From Methylomonas lenta (GTDB taxonomy: Bacteria; Pseudomonadota; Gammaproteobacteria; Methylococcales; Methylomonadaceae): DNA of 64,000 nt. The stretch's first letter is position 1, and each line of letters begins with the position of its first letter. Made by a program: the position numbers and the translations under genes. The notes below the pieces were generated by a model. That model had not been told where the DNA came from. It ran no database searches and saw only the letters and a program-made list of their open reading frames with translations. Positions 19,502 through 28,358 of this stretch are shown here, piece by piece. The stretch covers positions 1 through 64,000 of the forward strand of contig NZ_LUUI01000098.1 in assembly GCF_001644015.1 (NCBI RefSeq). The letters are read 5' to 3'.

Positions 19502-20529
19502 TCGAAGAGCTTGAAAAAGCCGCCTATCGTTTCGATTTTTTCGAAACCTTGCGGTTGATTGAAGCCCTGCATGCAGACAAACCCCGATTAGGCACCAGCG
19601 TCAAAATTAGTGATGATGCAGTTCGCTTATCGCAAGAGCCAGAGTTGCAGTTTCCTGCTTCGGCTTTGGCTGCTTATGGCGTAGGGCGCTCGGGTGTGCC
19701 GCGCTTATCAGTTAATTTTTTCGGTTTATTTGGCCCCAATGGCCCATTACCGTTACATCTGACGGAATTTGCCCGAGATCGGATGAGAAATCATCATGAT
19801 CCTACCATTGCCCGTTTTGCCGATGTGTTTCATCATCGCATGATCAGCCTGTTTTATCGTGCCTGGGCCAATGCGCGGCCGACTGTTAGTTACGACAGGC
19901 CGCAAGCAGACCGCTTTGCCTTTTATGTCGGGGCCTTAATGGGCAATGCCGGCGAGTCTTTTCGTCATCGCGATGCGTTGAATGATAGAGCCAAGCTATT
20001 TTATGCCGGTCATTTCTCGGCACAGAACAAATGTCCGGATGGGCTGCAGGCAATTATTGCCGATCTGTTATCGATAAAGGTCAAGATCAAAGAGTTTGTT
20101 GGCGAATGGATGGAAATTCAGCCGCAAGATCACAGTCGATTGGGTTATTCGCCGGAACTAGCCACATTAGGCCAATCGGCTTTGCTGGGTGCGTTCGTCT
20201 GGGGATGCCAACACAAATTCAGAATCATTCTGGGACCGCTAAATTTACCCAGCTATCTATCTTTACTACCGGGTGCCGAAGCATTGGCGCAATTAAAAGC
20301 TATCGTGCGTAACTACATCGGTGATGAACTGGTTTGGGATGTGCAATTAGTATTGAAACAGCAGCAAGTGCCGGTCGAGTTGACTCTGGGTGTGCCCAAG
20401 CCAGCAAATTCTTTAAGCATGAACGGTGAAGCAAAGCTCGGTTGGACCACTTGGCTGGGCCCCAGGCATAGCTCCATCGATGCAGACAATTTAACCCTGA
20501 ACCCGTTTTTTGCGGTCAATTCGGACTAA
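19465..20529 (+). CDS. tssG: T6SS baseplate protein TssG (VasB/ImpH)
   Basis: A 354-residue TssG, partner of TssF in the baseplate wedge. Typical phrases are YRFDFFETLRLIEALH, VGRSGVPRLSVNFFGLFGPNGPLPLHLTEFARDR and the late RNYIGDELVWDVQLVLKQQQVP. The start ATG 19465 lies inside tssF with GAGGTGG 5-11 bases upstream, a 37-base overlap that suggests coupled translation. Confidence 0.95.
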   Translation: MASENRPTSHVLIEELEKAAYRFDFFETLRLIEALHADKPRLGTSVKISDDAVRLSQEPELQFPASALAAYGVGRSGVPRLSVNFFGLFGPNGPLPLHLTEFARDRMRNHHDPTIARFADVFHHRMISLFYRAWANARPTVSYDRPQADRFAFYVGALMGNAGESFRHRDALNDRAKLFYAGHFSAQNKCPDGLQAIIADLLSIKVKIKEFVGEWMEIQPQDHSRLGYSPELATLGQSALLGAFVWGCQHKFRIILGPLNLPSYLSLLPGAEALAQLKAIVRNYIGDELVWDVQLVLKQQQVPVELTLGVPKPANSLSMNGEAKLGWTTWLGPRHSSIDADNLTLNPFFAVNSD

Positions 20530-20567
20530 CTTTTCTTTTTAAAAATCAATAAAAATAGGCAAACGCT

Positions 20568-23273
20568 ATGGCAGAAATCAGTCGAGTCAAACTGTTCGGT
20601 AAATTAAATCGGGTTTGCTATAAAGCTATCGAAGGTGCGACGGTGTTTTGCAAGCTTAGAGGCAATCCTTACGTCGAGCTGGTGCATTGGCTGAATCAAT
20701 TGCTGCAATTACAGGATTCTGATTTACAGCGCATCATCAAACAATACAACCTGGACACCTCGCGTTTGGCCAAGGATGTGACCGATGCACTGGAGCGTCT
20801 GCCGCGCGGTTCGACCGCTATTTCAGATTTCTCCCCGCATATCGAAGAATCGGTTGAGCGGGGTTGGGTTTATGGCACCTTGATGTTCGGCGAAAGCCAG
20901 GTAAGGACTGGTCATTTAGTCGTAGGCTTAATTAAAACCAAATCCTTACGCAATGAGTTGCTGGGCATATCCAAAGAATTCGAAAAAATCAAACCCGACT
21001 CATTATCAGATGAGTTTGCCAAAGTTGTCTCAGGCTCGCCCGAAGATGGTCTGGCAGCAACAGACGGTTTTCAATCCGGTGCCACACCCGGCGAAGCCAG
21101 TGGTGCAATCGCCCCGGCTGCCATGGGTAAGCAAGAAGCCCTCAAGCAATTTACGGTCGATCTGACTGAACAAGCTCGTGCCGGCAAAATAGATCCCATC
21201 GTTGGACGGGACGAAGAAATTCGCCAGATTATCGATATTCTGATGCGTCGCCGGCAAAACAACCCCATTCTGACCGGAGAAGCCGGCGTCGGAAAAACTG
21301 CGGTGGTGGAAGGTTTTGCTTTAAAAATTGTTGCTGGCGATGTGCCGCCTTCATTGCGTGATGTCAGTTTGCGTACATTGGATGTCGGATTGTTACAGGC
21401 TGGCGCCAGTATGAAAGGCGAGTTTGAAAATCGCTTACGTCAAGTGATTGAAGAAGTGCAATCCTCACCCAAGCCCATCATTTTATTTATAGACGAAGCC
21501 CATACCTTGGTCGGCGCTGGCGGAGCAGCCGGTACCGGCGATGCGGCAAACTTGCTAAAACCTGCTTTGGCGCGCGGCACCTTACGAACCGTTGCCGCAA
21601 CCACTTGGGCGGAATACAAGAAACACATCGAAAAAGACCCGGCTTTAACCCGCCGCTTTCAAGTGGTGCAAGTGCTGGAGCCTAGCGAAGAAAAGGCCAT
21701 TGGCATGATGCGCGGCGTGGTCTCGGTGCAGGAAAAACACCATCAGGTATTGATTCTGGATGAAGCCCTGGAAGCTGCTGTCAAATTGTCACATCGTTAT
21801 ATTCCAGCCCGGCAATTGCCCGATAAGTCAGTCAGTTTGTTGGATACTGCTTGTGCTCGGGTGAGTATCAGTCAACATGCGGTGCCGGCTGAAGTGGATG
21901 ATTGCCGCAAAAGAATCGTTGCCTTGGAAACCGAATTGGCGATCATCGGCCGGGAAAAAGCCGTCGGTATCGAGGTGCCAGGTAGAGAAGCTTTGGCTGA
22001 AGAAAAACTGGCCGAAGAAAAATTGCGGCTGGCCGAGCTGGATGCGCGCTGGAATGCCGAGAAAGAGTTGGTGACTAAAATCCTGGATTTACGTGCCAAA
22101 CTCAGGGCCGCAGGCCACGCAGTCGACAATACCGGCGAAACGACTACTGAAACCAGTTCAACACCGGAAGCCGAACCCGTAGATAGGGAAGTCTTGCTGG
22201 AGGAGCTGAAAACCCTGCAAGCTCAATTACACGAACAGCAAGGCGAGTCGCCGTTGATTTTACCGACAGTCGATAATCAAGCCGTAGCGGCTGTGGTGCA
22301 GGACTGGACCGGCATTCCGGTGGGCCGTATGGTCAAGAACGAAATCGAAACCGTATTGAAACTGGCCGACAATCTGGAGCAGCGCATCATCGGTCAGCGC
22401 CACGCGTTGGAAATGATTGCCCGTCGCATCCAGACTTCTCGGGCCGGACTGGACAATCCCAACAAACCGATTGGGGTGTTTATGCTGGCTGGAACTTCGG
22501 GCGTGGGTAAAACCGAAACCGCATTGGCGCTGGCTGAATCCTTGTATGGCGGCGAACAAAACGTCATCACCATCAACATGAGCGAATATCAAGAAGCACA
22601 TACCGTATCCACCTTAAAAGGCGCGCCTCCAGGTTACGTCGGTTATGGCGAAGGCGGTGTGTTAACCGAGGCCGTGCGTAGAAGACCGTATAGCGTGGTG
22701 TTGCTGGATGAAGTAGAAAAAGCCCATCCGGACGTGCATGAAATTTTCTTCCAGGTGTTCGATAAAGGCTGGATGGAAGATGGTGAAGGTAGGGTGATCG
22801 ATTTTAAAAACACTCTGATTCTGTTGACCACCAATGCTGGTACCGATTTGATTTCCGGTCTTTGCAGTGATCCTGAATTGATGCCGGACCCGGAAGGCAT
22901 TTCCAAAGCCTTGCGCGAACCTTTGTTAAAAGTTTTTCCGCCGGCTTTGTTGGGCCGCTTGGTGGTGATTCCGTATTATCCGCTCAATGACGAAATGATA
23001 GGTGCCATCGCTCGCTTACAACTGGGCCGCATCAAAAAACGCATCGCTGAAAGCCACAAAGTGCCATTCACCTACGACGATGAAGTCATCAAACTCATCG
23101 CCAGCCGTTGTACCGAACTGGAAAGTGGTGGTCGGATGATAGATGCGATTTTAACTAACACTGTGTTACCGAAAATCAGCGAAGAGTTTTTGATTCGAAT
23201 GGTGGAAGGCAAACCGGTTGAGCGGGTGCATGTGACTGTGCAGGATGGCGAGTTTGGGTATGAATTTGAGTGA
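20568..23273 (+). CDS. clpV: T6SS ATPase ClpV (TssH)
   Basis: A 901-residue double-AAA+ ATPase that pulls apart contracted TssB/C sheaths so subunits can be reused. An N-terminal Clp-N domain occupies ~1-160. Walker A motifs are GEAGVGKT (237-244) and GTSGVGKT (from ~642), and the ClpB-like coiled middle domain lies between them. Length and the N-terminus (LFGKLNRVCYKAIEGA) match ClpV rather than ClpB. It closes the sheath/baseplate gene run; two genes of different character follow. Confidence 0.96.
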   Translation: MAEISRVKLFGKLNRVCYKAIEGATVFCKLRGNPYVELVHWLNQLLQLQDSDLQRIIKQYNLDTSRLAKDVTDALERLPRGSTAISDFSPHIEESVERGWVYGTLMFGESQVRTGHLVVGLIKTKSLRNELLGISKEFEKIKPDSLSDEFAKVVSGSPEDGLAATDGFQSGATPGEASGAIAPAAMGKQEALKQFTVDLTEQARAGKIDPIVGRDEEIRQIIDILMRRRQNNPILTGEAGVGKTAVVEGFALKIVAGDVPPSLRDVSLRTLDVGLLQAGASMKGEFENRLRQVIEEVQSSPKPIILFIDEAHTLVGAGGAAGTGDAANLLKPALARGTLRTVAATTWAEYKKHIEKDPALTRRFQVVQVLEPSEEKAIGMMRGVVSVQEKHHQVLILDEALEAAVKLSHRYIPARQLPDKSVSLLDTACARVSISQHAVPAEVDDCRKRIVALETELAIIGREKAVGIEVPGREALAEEKLAEEKLRLAELDARWNAEKELVTKILDLRAKLRAAGHAVDNTGETTTETSSTPEAEPVDREVLLEELKTLQAQLHEQQGESPLILPTVDNQAVAAVVQDWTGIPVGRMVKNEIETVLKLADNLEQRIIGQRHALEMIARRIQTSRAGLDNPNKPIGVFMLAGTSGVGKTETALALAESLYGGEQNVITINMSEYQEAHTVSTLKGAPPGYVGYGEGGVLTEAVRRRPYSVVLLDEVEKAHPDVHEIFFQVFDKGWMEDGEGRVIDFKNTLILLTTNAGTDLISGLCSDPELMPDPEGISKALREPLLKVFPPALLGRLVVIPYYPLNDEMIGAIARLQLGRIKKRIAESHKVPFTYDDEVIKLIASRCTELESGGRMIDAILTNTVLPKISEEFLIRMVEGKPVERVHVTVQDGEFGYEFE

Positions 23274-23370
23274 GGCTGATTTTAAAAAAAATGGGATGGG
23301 CTGATGATATTGCTCTGCAAGATTCAAGACCTGTCCTCATTGGCTTTGTAAAACAACTTAGGATTATCAA

Positions 23371-24345
23371 ATGAACCTTAAAACCCCTGCTTTCATGTCC
23401 CAGTATGTCAGCGAATGCTTGACGATTGTGTCAAACATCAATAGCCTTAGTTCGGGAGCAATGCAAACAACCTTGGTCGACGCTGTAAACCACCGGTTAC
23501 TCGCAGCTGGTGTTCCGGTAGTCACAAAGCATGAAAATGCGACCAGCCAAGCCAACGCTGAGTTTGACTTCCAAAATTGGCGTATCACTTTTGGAGCACC
23601 ATTGATGGTGCCAGGTTCGCTCGATGCGCTTCGGCTTGGGGTCAACACCGTGTATCACGAGGCGCGACATTGCGAACAGTGGTTCCGTATGGCTCAAGGG
23701 TTGGCAGCTGGCAAGTTCAATAAAAACGTGCAAAATCGCATTGATGTTTCTAGTGCCGCCAATATTGCCGCCGGGATGTGGATTCCGCAGGAGATTGCGC
23801 AAAAAGCAAAGGCCAACACTGACTACAGCGGCAACAGTGATCGAGAAGTGAATGCTTGGTGGGATTCTATTTATGCAGCCTCAGGTGGTATTCGCGGCAA
23901 GAAACTTGGCCATATTAATGAACGCTACAATGCGTATAGAAACCTACCCGAAGAGGTCGACGCTTGGTATTTAGGCGATGCAGTAGAAGCAGAGTTTGAT
24001 TCGAAGTGTCCCAAGACTGGCTGCCCGTCGTACGCGTACTGGAAAAAGAAGACCTCCCTTTCGTTTAGCTGGCGTTCATCTGCATTGAAGGAGGTCGATA
24101 AGGCACTAGATGCCTATAACAAGTCGAAGTCGGCCCCCAACCGTTCAATTCTCAAGGCTAAATTTGACAAATGGTATGACCTCAAAGAACAGCAGGGAGG
24201 GTCGGCTCGAGCTAAGGGTTTAGATAACCCTGTTTTGCAGTTGAAAGCCTTTTTGGATCAGTACAATGACGAAGGAGCACAAGGTAAGAAGCTGTTTCAT
24301 GGCGATCAATCCGAACTTCTAGCAGCACTGGCCAAGCGAAAATAA
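23371..24345 (+). CDS. Putative zincin-type T6SS cargo protein
   Basis: A 324-residue protein of no family I can name. Residues 96-100 read HEARH, an HExxH zinc-protease motif, in a helix context VYHEARHCEQW; a second conserved-looking block YRNLPEEVDAWYLGDAVEAEF (189-209) could supply a third, acidic ligand. The C-terminal part (from ~225) is basic and helix-rich. There is no signal peptide or membrane helix. It starts 97 bases after clpV on the same strand and uses more GC-rich codons than its neighbours, hinting at transfer. From position and motif I infer a metalloprotease-like effector; a housekeeping or phage-derived enzyme cannot be excluded, and no obvious immunity gene follows. Confidence 0.5.
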   Translation: MNLKTPAFMSQYVSECLTIVSNINSLSSGAMQTTLVDAVNHRLLAAGVPVVTKHENATSQANAEFDFQNWRITFGAPLMVPGSLDALRLGVNTVYHEARHCEQWFRMAQGLAAGKFNKNVQNRIDVSSAANIAAGMWIPQEIAQKAKANTDYSGNSDREVNAWWDSIYAASGGIRGKKLGHINERYNAYRNLPEEVDAWYLGDAVEAEFDSKCPKTGCPSYAYWKKKTSLSFSWRSSALKEVDKALDAYNKSKSAPNRSILKAKFDKWYDLKEQQGGSARAKGLDNPVLQLKAFLDQYNDEGAQGKKLFHGDQSELLAALAKRK

Positions 24346-24392
24346 ATCAATACATTCTATATTTTTACTTTTTATGATTTTAGGGTTAAAAA

Positions 24393-25721
24393 ATGACAAT
24401 TGAAGAGGCTGATACGGCTACAGCCGTGGATATAGATTATGCGTTGGCGGTGGCTATTCGGTTACATCAAACCGAGCAATTGGTTGAGGCCGAAACAATG
24501 TATAAGACCATACTTGATCAATTTCCTACATACCCTGAAGCCTTGCATTTTTACGGTTTACTCAAACATCAAAAAGGTGATAACGATCAAGCCATTAGCT
24601 TGATTGAACAAGCACTTGCCGAAGCTCCGGAGTATTCGGATGCGTATAATAATTTGGGTAATATATTCAATAATCTTGAACAATTTGAAAAGGCGGCGGA
24701 ATGTTACAGTAAGGCCCTGGATTTAACCCCAGATAATGCAGCAGCACATAATAATTATGGGGTTGTGTTAAATCGCTTGTCGCGAGTAGAAGAAGCTATT
24801 GAAGCGTTTTCTAAAGCGATTGCTTTAATGCCCGATAATGCCGAATTTTATAAGAATTTGGGTAATGGTTTTAAAAAACAGGGCGATTTTACAAAATCGA
24901 TTAAAGCTTATCGAAAAGTCATCAGTCTAAAACCCTATAAATCGGAAAACTACGAATACTTGTGTGTCGTACTTTATTTACAAGGTAATGTTGAGGAAGC
25001 TATTTCTTTGGTGAAAGAGTGGTTGGAATTCGACCCGGAAAATCCACTAGCCTTACATCGATTATATTCATACACAGGTGAGTTAGATTTGCCTAGAGCG
25101 GCTGACGAATACATCGCCCAAACATTCGATAGCTTCGCCGACAGTTTTGATATGGTGCTTAAACGACTGGAATACAAAGCACCTTTTTTGGTGGCGGATG
25201 CCCTGAAACAGATACATATTAAAACCGGGAAAGCTTTAAATATTCTCGATGCTGGCTGTGGTACCGGTTTGTGTGGTCCCTTGATGAAGCCGTATGCAGC
25301 TAAGATTACAGGGGTCGATTTGTCTGCCAAAATGATGGAAAGGGCAAAAGAAAGAGATTGTTATGACGCGTTACATCAAGCTGAATTAACAGCCTTTATT
25401 GATGGCTATTCCGCTGAGTGTGATGTGATTGTATCGTCAGATACCCTGGTGTATTTTGGGGATTTACAGCCAGTCTGTCTGGCTGCAGCCAAAGTGCTGC
25501 AAACGGGTGGGCATTTTATCTTTACGGTGGAACGTACCGATGAAGAGGTCGCGGCAGGCTACAAAATACATCCGCACGGGCGTTTTAGTCATACTGCAGC
25601 CTATCTTAATGCAGTCATTGAATCTGCAGGTATGCAGATGCTTAAGCTTGAAGAAAATCGCTTGCGTTTTGAGGCGGGTGAGCCTGTTAATGGTTTTTTA
25701 GTGGTTGCGCAAACCGTTTAG
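24393..25721 (+). CDS. TPR-repeat SAM-dependent methyltransferase
   Basis: A 442-residue fusion. Residues ~15-230 hold about five tetratricopeptide repeats (for example YSDAYNNLGNIFNNLEQFEKAAECYSKALDLTP, then two close copies). Residues ~245-440 form a class I methyltransferase with SAM-binding motif ILDAGCGTGLCGPLM (284-298) and the acidic strand end GVDLS. The target is unknown; TPRs suggest a protein partner. It follows the zincin-like gene by 47 bases and ends the plus-strand T6SS run, so it may be co-expressed with it. Confidence 0.85.
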   Translation: MTIEEADTATAVDIDYALAVAIRLHQTEQLVEAETMYKTILDQFPTYPEALHFYGLLKHQKGDNDQAISLIEQALAEAPEYSDAYNNLGNIFNNLEQFEKAAECYSKALDLTPDNAAAHNNYGVVLNRLSRVEEAIEAFSKAIALMPDNAEFYKNLGNGFKKQGDFTKSIKAYRKVISLKPYKSENYEYLCVVLYLQGNVEEAISLVKEWLEFDPENPLALHRLYSYTGELDLPRAADEYIAQTFDSFADSFDMVLKRLEYKAPFLVADALKQIHIKTGKALNILDAGCGTGLCGPLMKPYAAKITGVDLSAKMMERAKERDCYDALHQAELTAFIDGYSAECDVIVSSDTLVYFGDLQPVCLAAAKVLQTGGHFIFTVERTDEEVAAGYKIHPHGRFSHTAAYLNAVIESAGMQMLKLEENRLRFEAGEPVNGFLVVAQTV

Positions 25722-25775
25722 CAAAACTTGATTTGCCTAATATTAGTTTTACTCCGCTTTTATCCGGCTAAATAA

Positions 25776-25937
25776 TCACCATAGACTTACCGCTATCACA
25801 GCAAAGATAATTGCGATGCGCAGCCAGACTTTGGCGGAAGCCGATAATTTTCGGCCCCCATTTAAATAATCGCGGACTGAGAATAGCGCAAAAAGGCAAG
25901 ATAAAGTTCCAAGAATTAGCGCTGCCTGATTTGTCAT
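25776..25937 (-). CDS. Very small two-helix membrane protein
   Basis: A 53-residue reading frame with two hydrophobic stretches (ALILGTLSCLFALFSV and VWLRIAIIFAVIAVSLW) separated by a polar turn rich in G, R and K. No family recognised. It starts 3 bases beyond the stop of the HEAT-repeat gene on the same strand and would be the last gene of the VgrG operon. A longer version from 25973 overlaps that gene. No strong ribosome site is visible, so its reality rests on the coherent membrane pattern and position. Confidence 0.5.
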   Translation of the reverse strand: MTNQAALILGTLSCLFALFSVRDYLNGGRKLSASAKVWLRIAIIFAVIAVSLW

Positions 25938-25939
25938 GA

Positions 25940-27298
25940 TTATTGCACCAATCGGCAGGCGAAATACCAGCACCCCGCCTGAAATCGTATATTGTTCTCA
26001 TTAACCCAGGCCGATAGCTTGTTAATAGCCGCTAATTGACTATGTACAGGCATATCTACTTCAAACGAGAAATCAGCATTGTAACGAATCACAAGCTCTT
26101 CATAAGCGAGTTCTCTGAGTCTATAGGGTGTTTTTTCGGAAGCAAGGTTCTCCAGCAGACAAACGGGCGAATAAAGTTTGCCATTACGATACCTTTTCTC
26201 AGGCTGAAATCTGGAGGCATTTTCAGAAAACCAGCTTTTCCATCTCTCCGGGTCTTCAGATAAACGCACTACAGTCGTTCCGAATGGTTTACCATCAGCG
26301 CGGGTAGGAACTTTATTTTCTTCCCGATATGCTTTGAGTTCATGCTCAAATAACTCATCTTCATCGATTGGTTCGGGAATAAACGCCTCTTCGTATAAGT
26401 CGGCGCCTGTAATCAAGTTTAAGGCCAACGCAGCCGATTCAGCCAGGTTTGGCTGGTCCAAACATGTGTGTATCGATTTAAGCGCGGCTAGATCGCCAAG
26501 TAAGCCCAAAGCCAACAAACAATCTGGATCAGCTCGACCATAGGATATGGCGTCGCGGAGTATATTACTGGCCGAACGGCTGCCGCCTAAGCCAAAGGCA
26601 ATATACGGCCAACTTTTAGTTTGAACTAGAAGGTAACAGGATTCTAATGCCCGATAATCACCCAGATGCAATAAGCTAATTAATGCAGCAGAGCACAAGG
26701 CTTCATCTTCATGGCGTAAAAATGGTTGCAGAGTCTGGTGTGAACTTTCGAATTTCAAACGGCCTATAGCCCAAATCAAATTCACATCGGTTTTTGATGA
26801 CGAGGTGGCCAACATCAAACGATGCAAGTGCTCTCCAAGTGGTAATCGTTTATATCCACAGAGAGTGGCAAGTATGGGTAATAGGGAAGGTGATGAACCG
26901 GATAAAGCCTTGGCACAATAATCGTTCCATGGTGCTGGGAATTCGTATTTCACGGCATCTACGACTGCACGTAGTTTTTCTTTGTCTTGATAATCAAGTG
27001 TTCGAAAAACCTCTGCTAGTAGATTGGCCTGCATTTGTCTGCAAAACACACAAACAGCCGCAAATAATTCGCCGAAATCACCGTCCAGAGCTTGTTTTTT
27101 ACAAATCTCCAACGCCAATTCTTCGCCCACGACCAAGGCGTCGATATGGGCTTCCAGCCGTTCTTCGAATTCGCCTACGTCACGCCAAGAAATGGCAGGA
27201 TTATGCAATAGGCTTAGACGTTGTTGATAAAGAAAAGAGGCTTCCTCCAGATGTTCTTGGTAGAGCTCAATCTTAAAAGCTTTGATGGATGTAGCCAT
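25940..27298 (-). CDS. HEAT-repeat protein (TIGR02270-like)
   Basis: A 452-residue helical-repeat protein. The middle part has HEAT-like units (LIWAIGRLKFESSHQTLQPFLRHEDEALCSAALISLLHLGDYRAL). The closing region PVHSQLAAINKLSAWVNENN is distinct. I recognise the pattern of the TIGR02270 group, uncharacterised proteins often seen with VgrG/DUF2169 genes. It probably acts as a binding scaffold, but this is inference. Start ATG 27298 overlaps the previous stop by one base (TAATG), so translation is coupled to the DUF2169 gene. The frame extends 13 residues upstream without support. Confidence 0.7.
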   Translation of the reverse strand: MATSIKAFKIELYQEHLEEASFLYQQRLSLLHNPAISWRDVGEFEERLEAHIDALVVGEELALEICKKQALDGDFGELFAAVCVFCRQMQANLLAEVFRTLDYQDKEKLRAVVDAVKYEFPAPWNDYCAKALSGSSPSLLPILATLCGYKRLPLGEHLHRLMLATSSSKTDVNLIWAIGRLKFESSHQTLQPFLRHEDEALCSAALISLLHLGDYRALESCYLLVQTKSWPYIAFGLGGSRSASNILRDAISYGRADPDCLLALGLLGDLAALKSIHTCLDQPNLAESAALALNLITGADLYEEAFIPEPIDEDELFEHELKAYREENKVPTRADGKPFGTTVVRLSEDPERWKSWFSENASRFQPEKRYRNGKLYSPVCLLENLASEKTPYRLRELAYEELVIRYNADFSFEVDMPVHSQLAAINKLSAWVNENNIRFQAGCWYFACRLVQ

Positions 27299-28347
27299 TA
27301 GATGACTGCCTGTACAGAAGGTCCGCCTTCGGACCAAATATCAATGGATACCACGTCATGCGGGCCATTACGGACTGGAGTGTAGCTGCGCCAAATCAAA
27401 AACAACAGACGCTCATCCATATTGATAATCACAGTATCCAATTGGGTTTGTAGTGTTACCGTCGCGCCGCCTCGTAACTGTACTTTACATTGTGGGGCTG
27501 GGACGCCAGGGAGATTGAACGTGACCCTTCCTTCAGGAGATGCGTTGATGATGACTACTGGTTCGTCACCCTTGAGGTATCCCGGTGCAATCAAGCTAGA
27601 TGAGGCGGCGTTGAAAAATCGTCGATCAAAATCTTTTGGCAACAATGGTTTGCGTTCCTTATCCCAGGCTTCATCATAAGTGCCTGCGTACGAGGCGCGC
27701 GGTTGCCAATTAGGAGAAATAAATCCAAAACCGGCAGGAGGTGGCGTGTCGCCATAGCTACGATAAGGGTGATCTGGATCTTCCAAATTAGGAAGTTTTA
27801 CCTGAGCATCACTATTTGCCATAGGGTCAAGGTAGCCTGTGCCAACCGGATTACGTGTTTCGAAACGGAATTTATCCGGTTTAGGATCGCGTAAATCCCA
27901 ACCGCCAAAGGCTTGCTCGTAAGTTAACGGAATTTTTTCAAATGGTTGGGGTGCAGTTATTGACACCTCTCCGGATTTTCGGAACAGATAACGATCACCG
28001 ATGACTCTAACAATTTTTTGAACCGGGCCAACACGTAAACCTACGCTGACTTCAGTATCCCCTTTGTTTTGGGGGTAGGCGTGTCCGATAAGAATGATAT
28101 CTGTGGCTTGTTTTTGGAAAGCTATTTGCGGTTCATATTTAAAACTCGACTTGGCAGCGTCTTCGGACCAGCACTCACCGCCAATATTGATGATGGGTTG
28201 TTCCTCCAATAGCAGCATTTGCTTATTGGGTGTGATGGCAAAACAAGCTTGAACTAACGGGACTAGCATCATCACGGAATTTTCATCAGAAAGGAAAAGA
28301 CTTTCGAAAGAAAATGCCGTGCTATTGTTCGTCTGGGGATGGGGCAT
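27298..28347 (-). CDS. DUF2169 T6SS cargo adaptor
   Basis: A 349-residue DUF2169 protein. The central signature is PLTYEQAFGGWDLRDP with ETRNPVGTGYLD, followed by LPNLEDP and FGFISPNWQPR. DUF2169 proteins are known adaptors that help load PAAR- or VgrG-linked effectors in some T6SS, for example in Agrobacterium. It sits in the VgrG operon between the Imm49-like gene and the HEAT-repeat gene, and shares a one-base stop/start overlap with the latter. It probably serves the DUF4150 protein or nuclease of the same operon. Confidence 0.85.
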   Translation of the reverse strand: MPHPQTNNSTAFSFESLFLSDENSVMMLVPLVQACFAITPNKQMLLLEEQPIINIGGECWSEDAAKSSFKYEPQIAFQKQATDIILIGHAYPQNKGDTEVSVGLRVGPVQKIVRVIGDRYLFRKSGEVSITAPQPFEKIPLTYEQAFGGWDLRDPKPDKFRFETRNPVGTGYLDPMANSDAQVKLPNLEDPDHPYRSYGDTPPPAGFGFISPNWQPRASYAGTYDEAWDKERKPLLPKDFDRRFFNAASSSLIAPGYLKGDEPVVIINASPEGRVTFNLPGVPAPQCKVQLRGGATVTLQTQLDTVIINMDERLLFLIWRSYTPVRNGPHDVVSIDIWSEGGPSVQAVI

Positions 28348-28358
28348 GGGATATAGTG

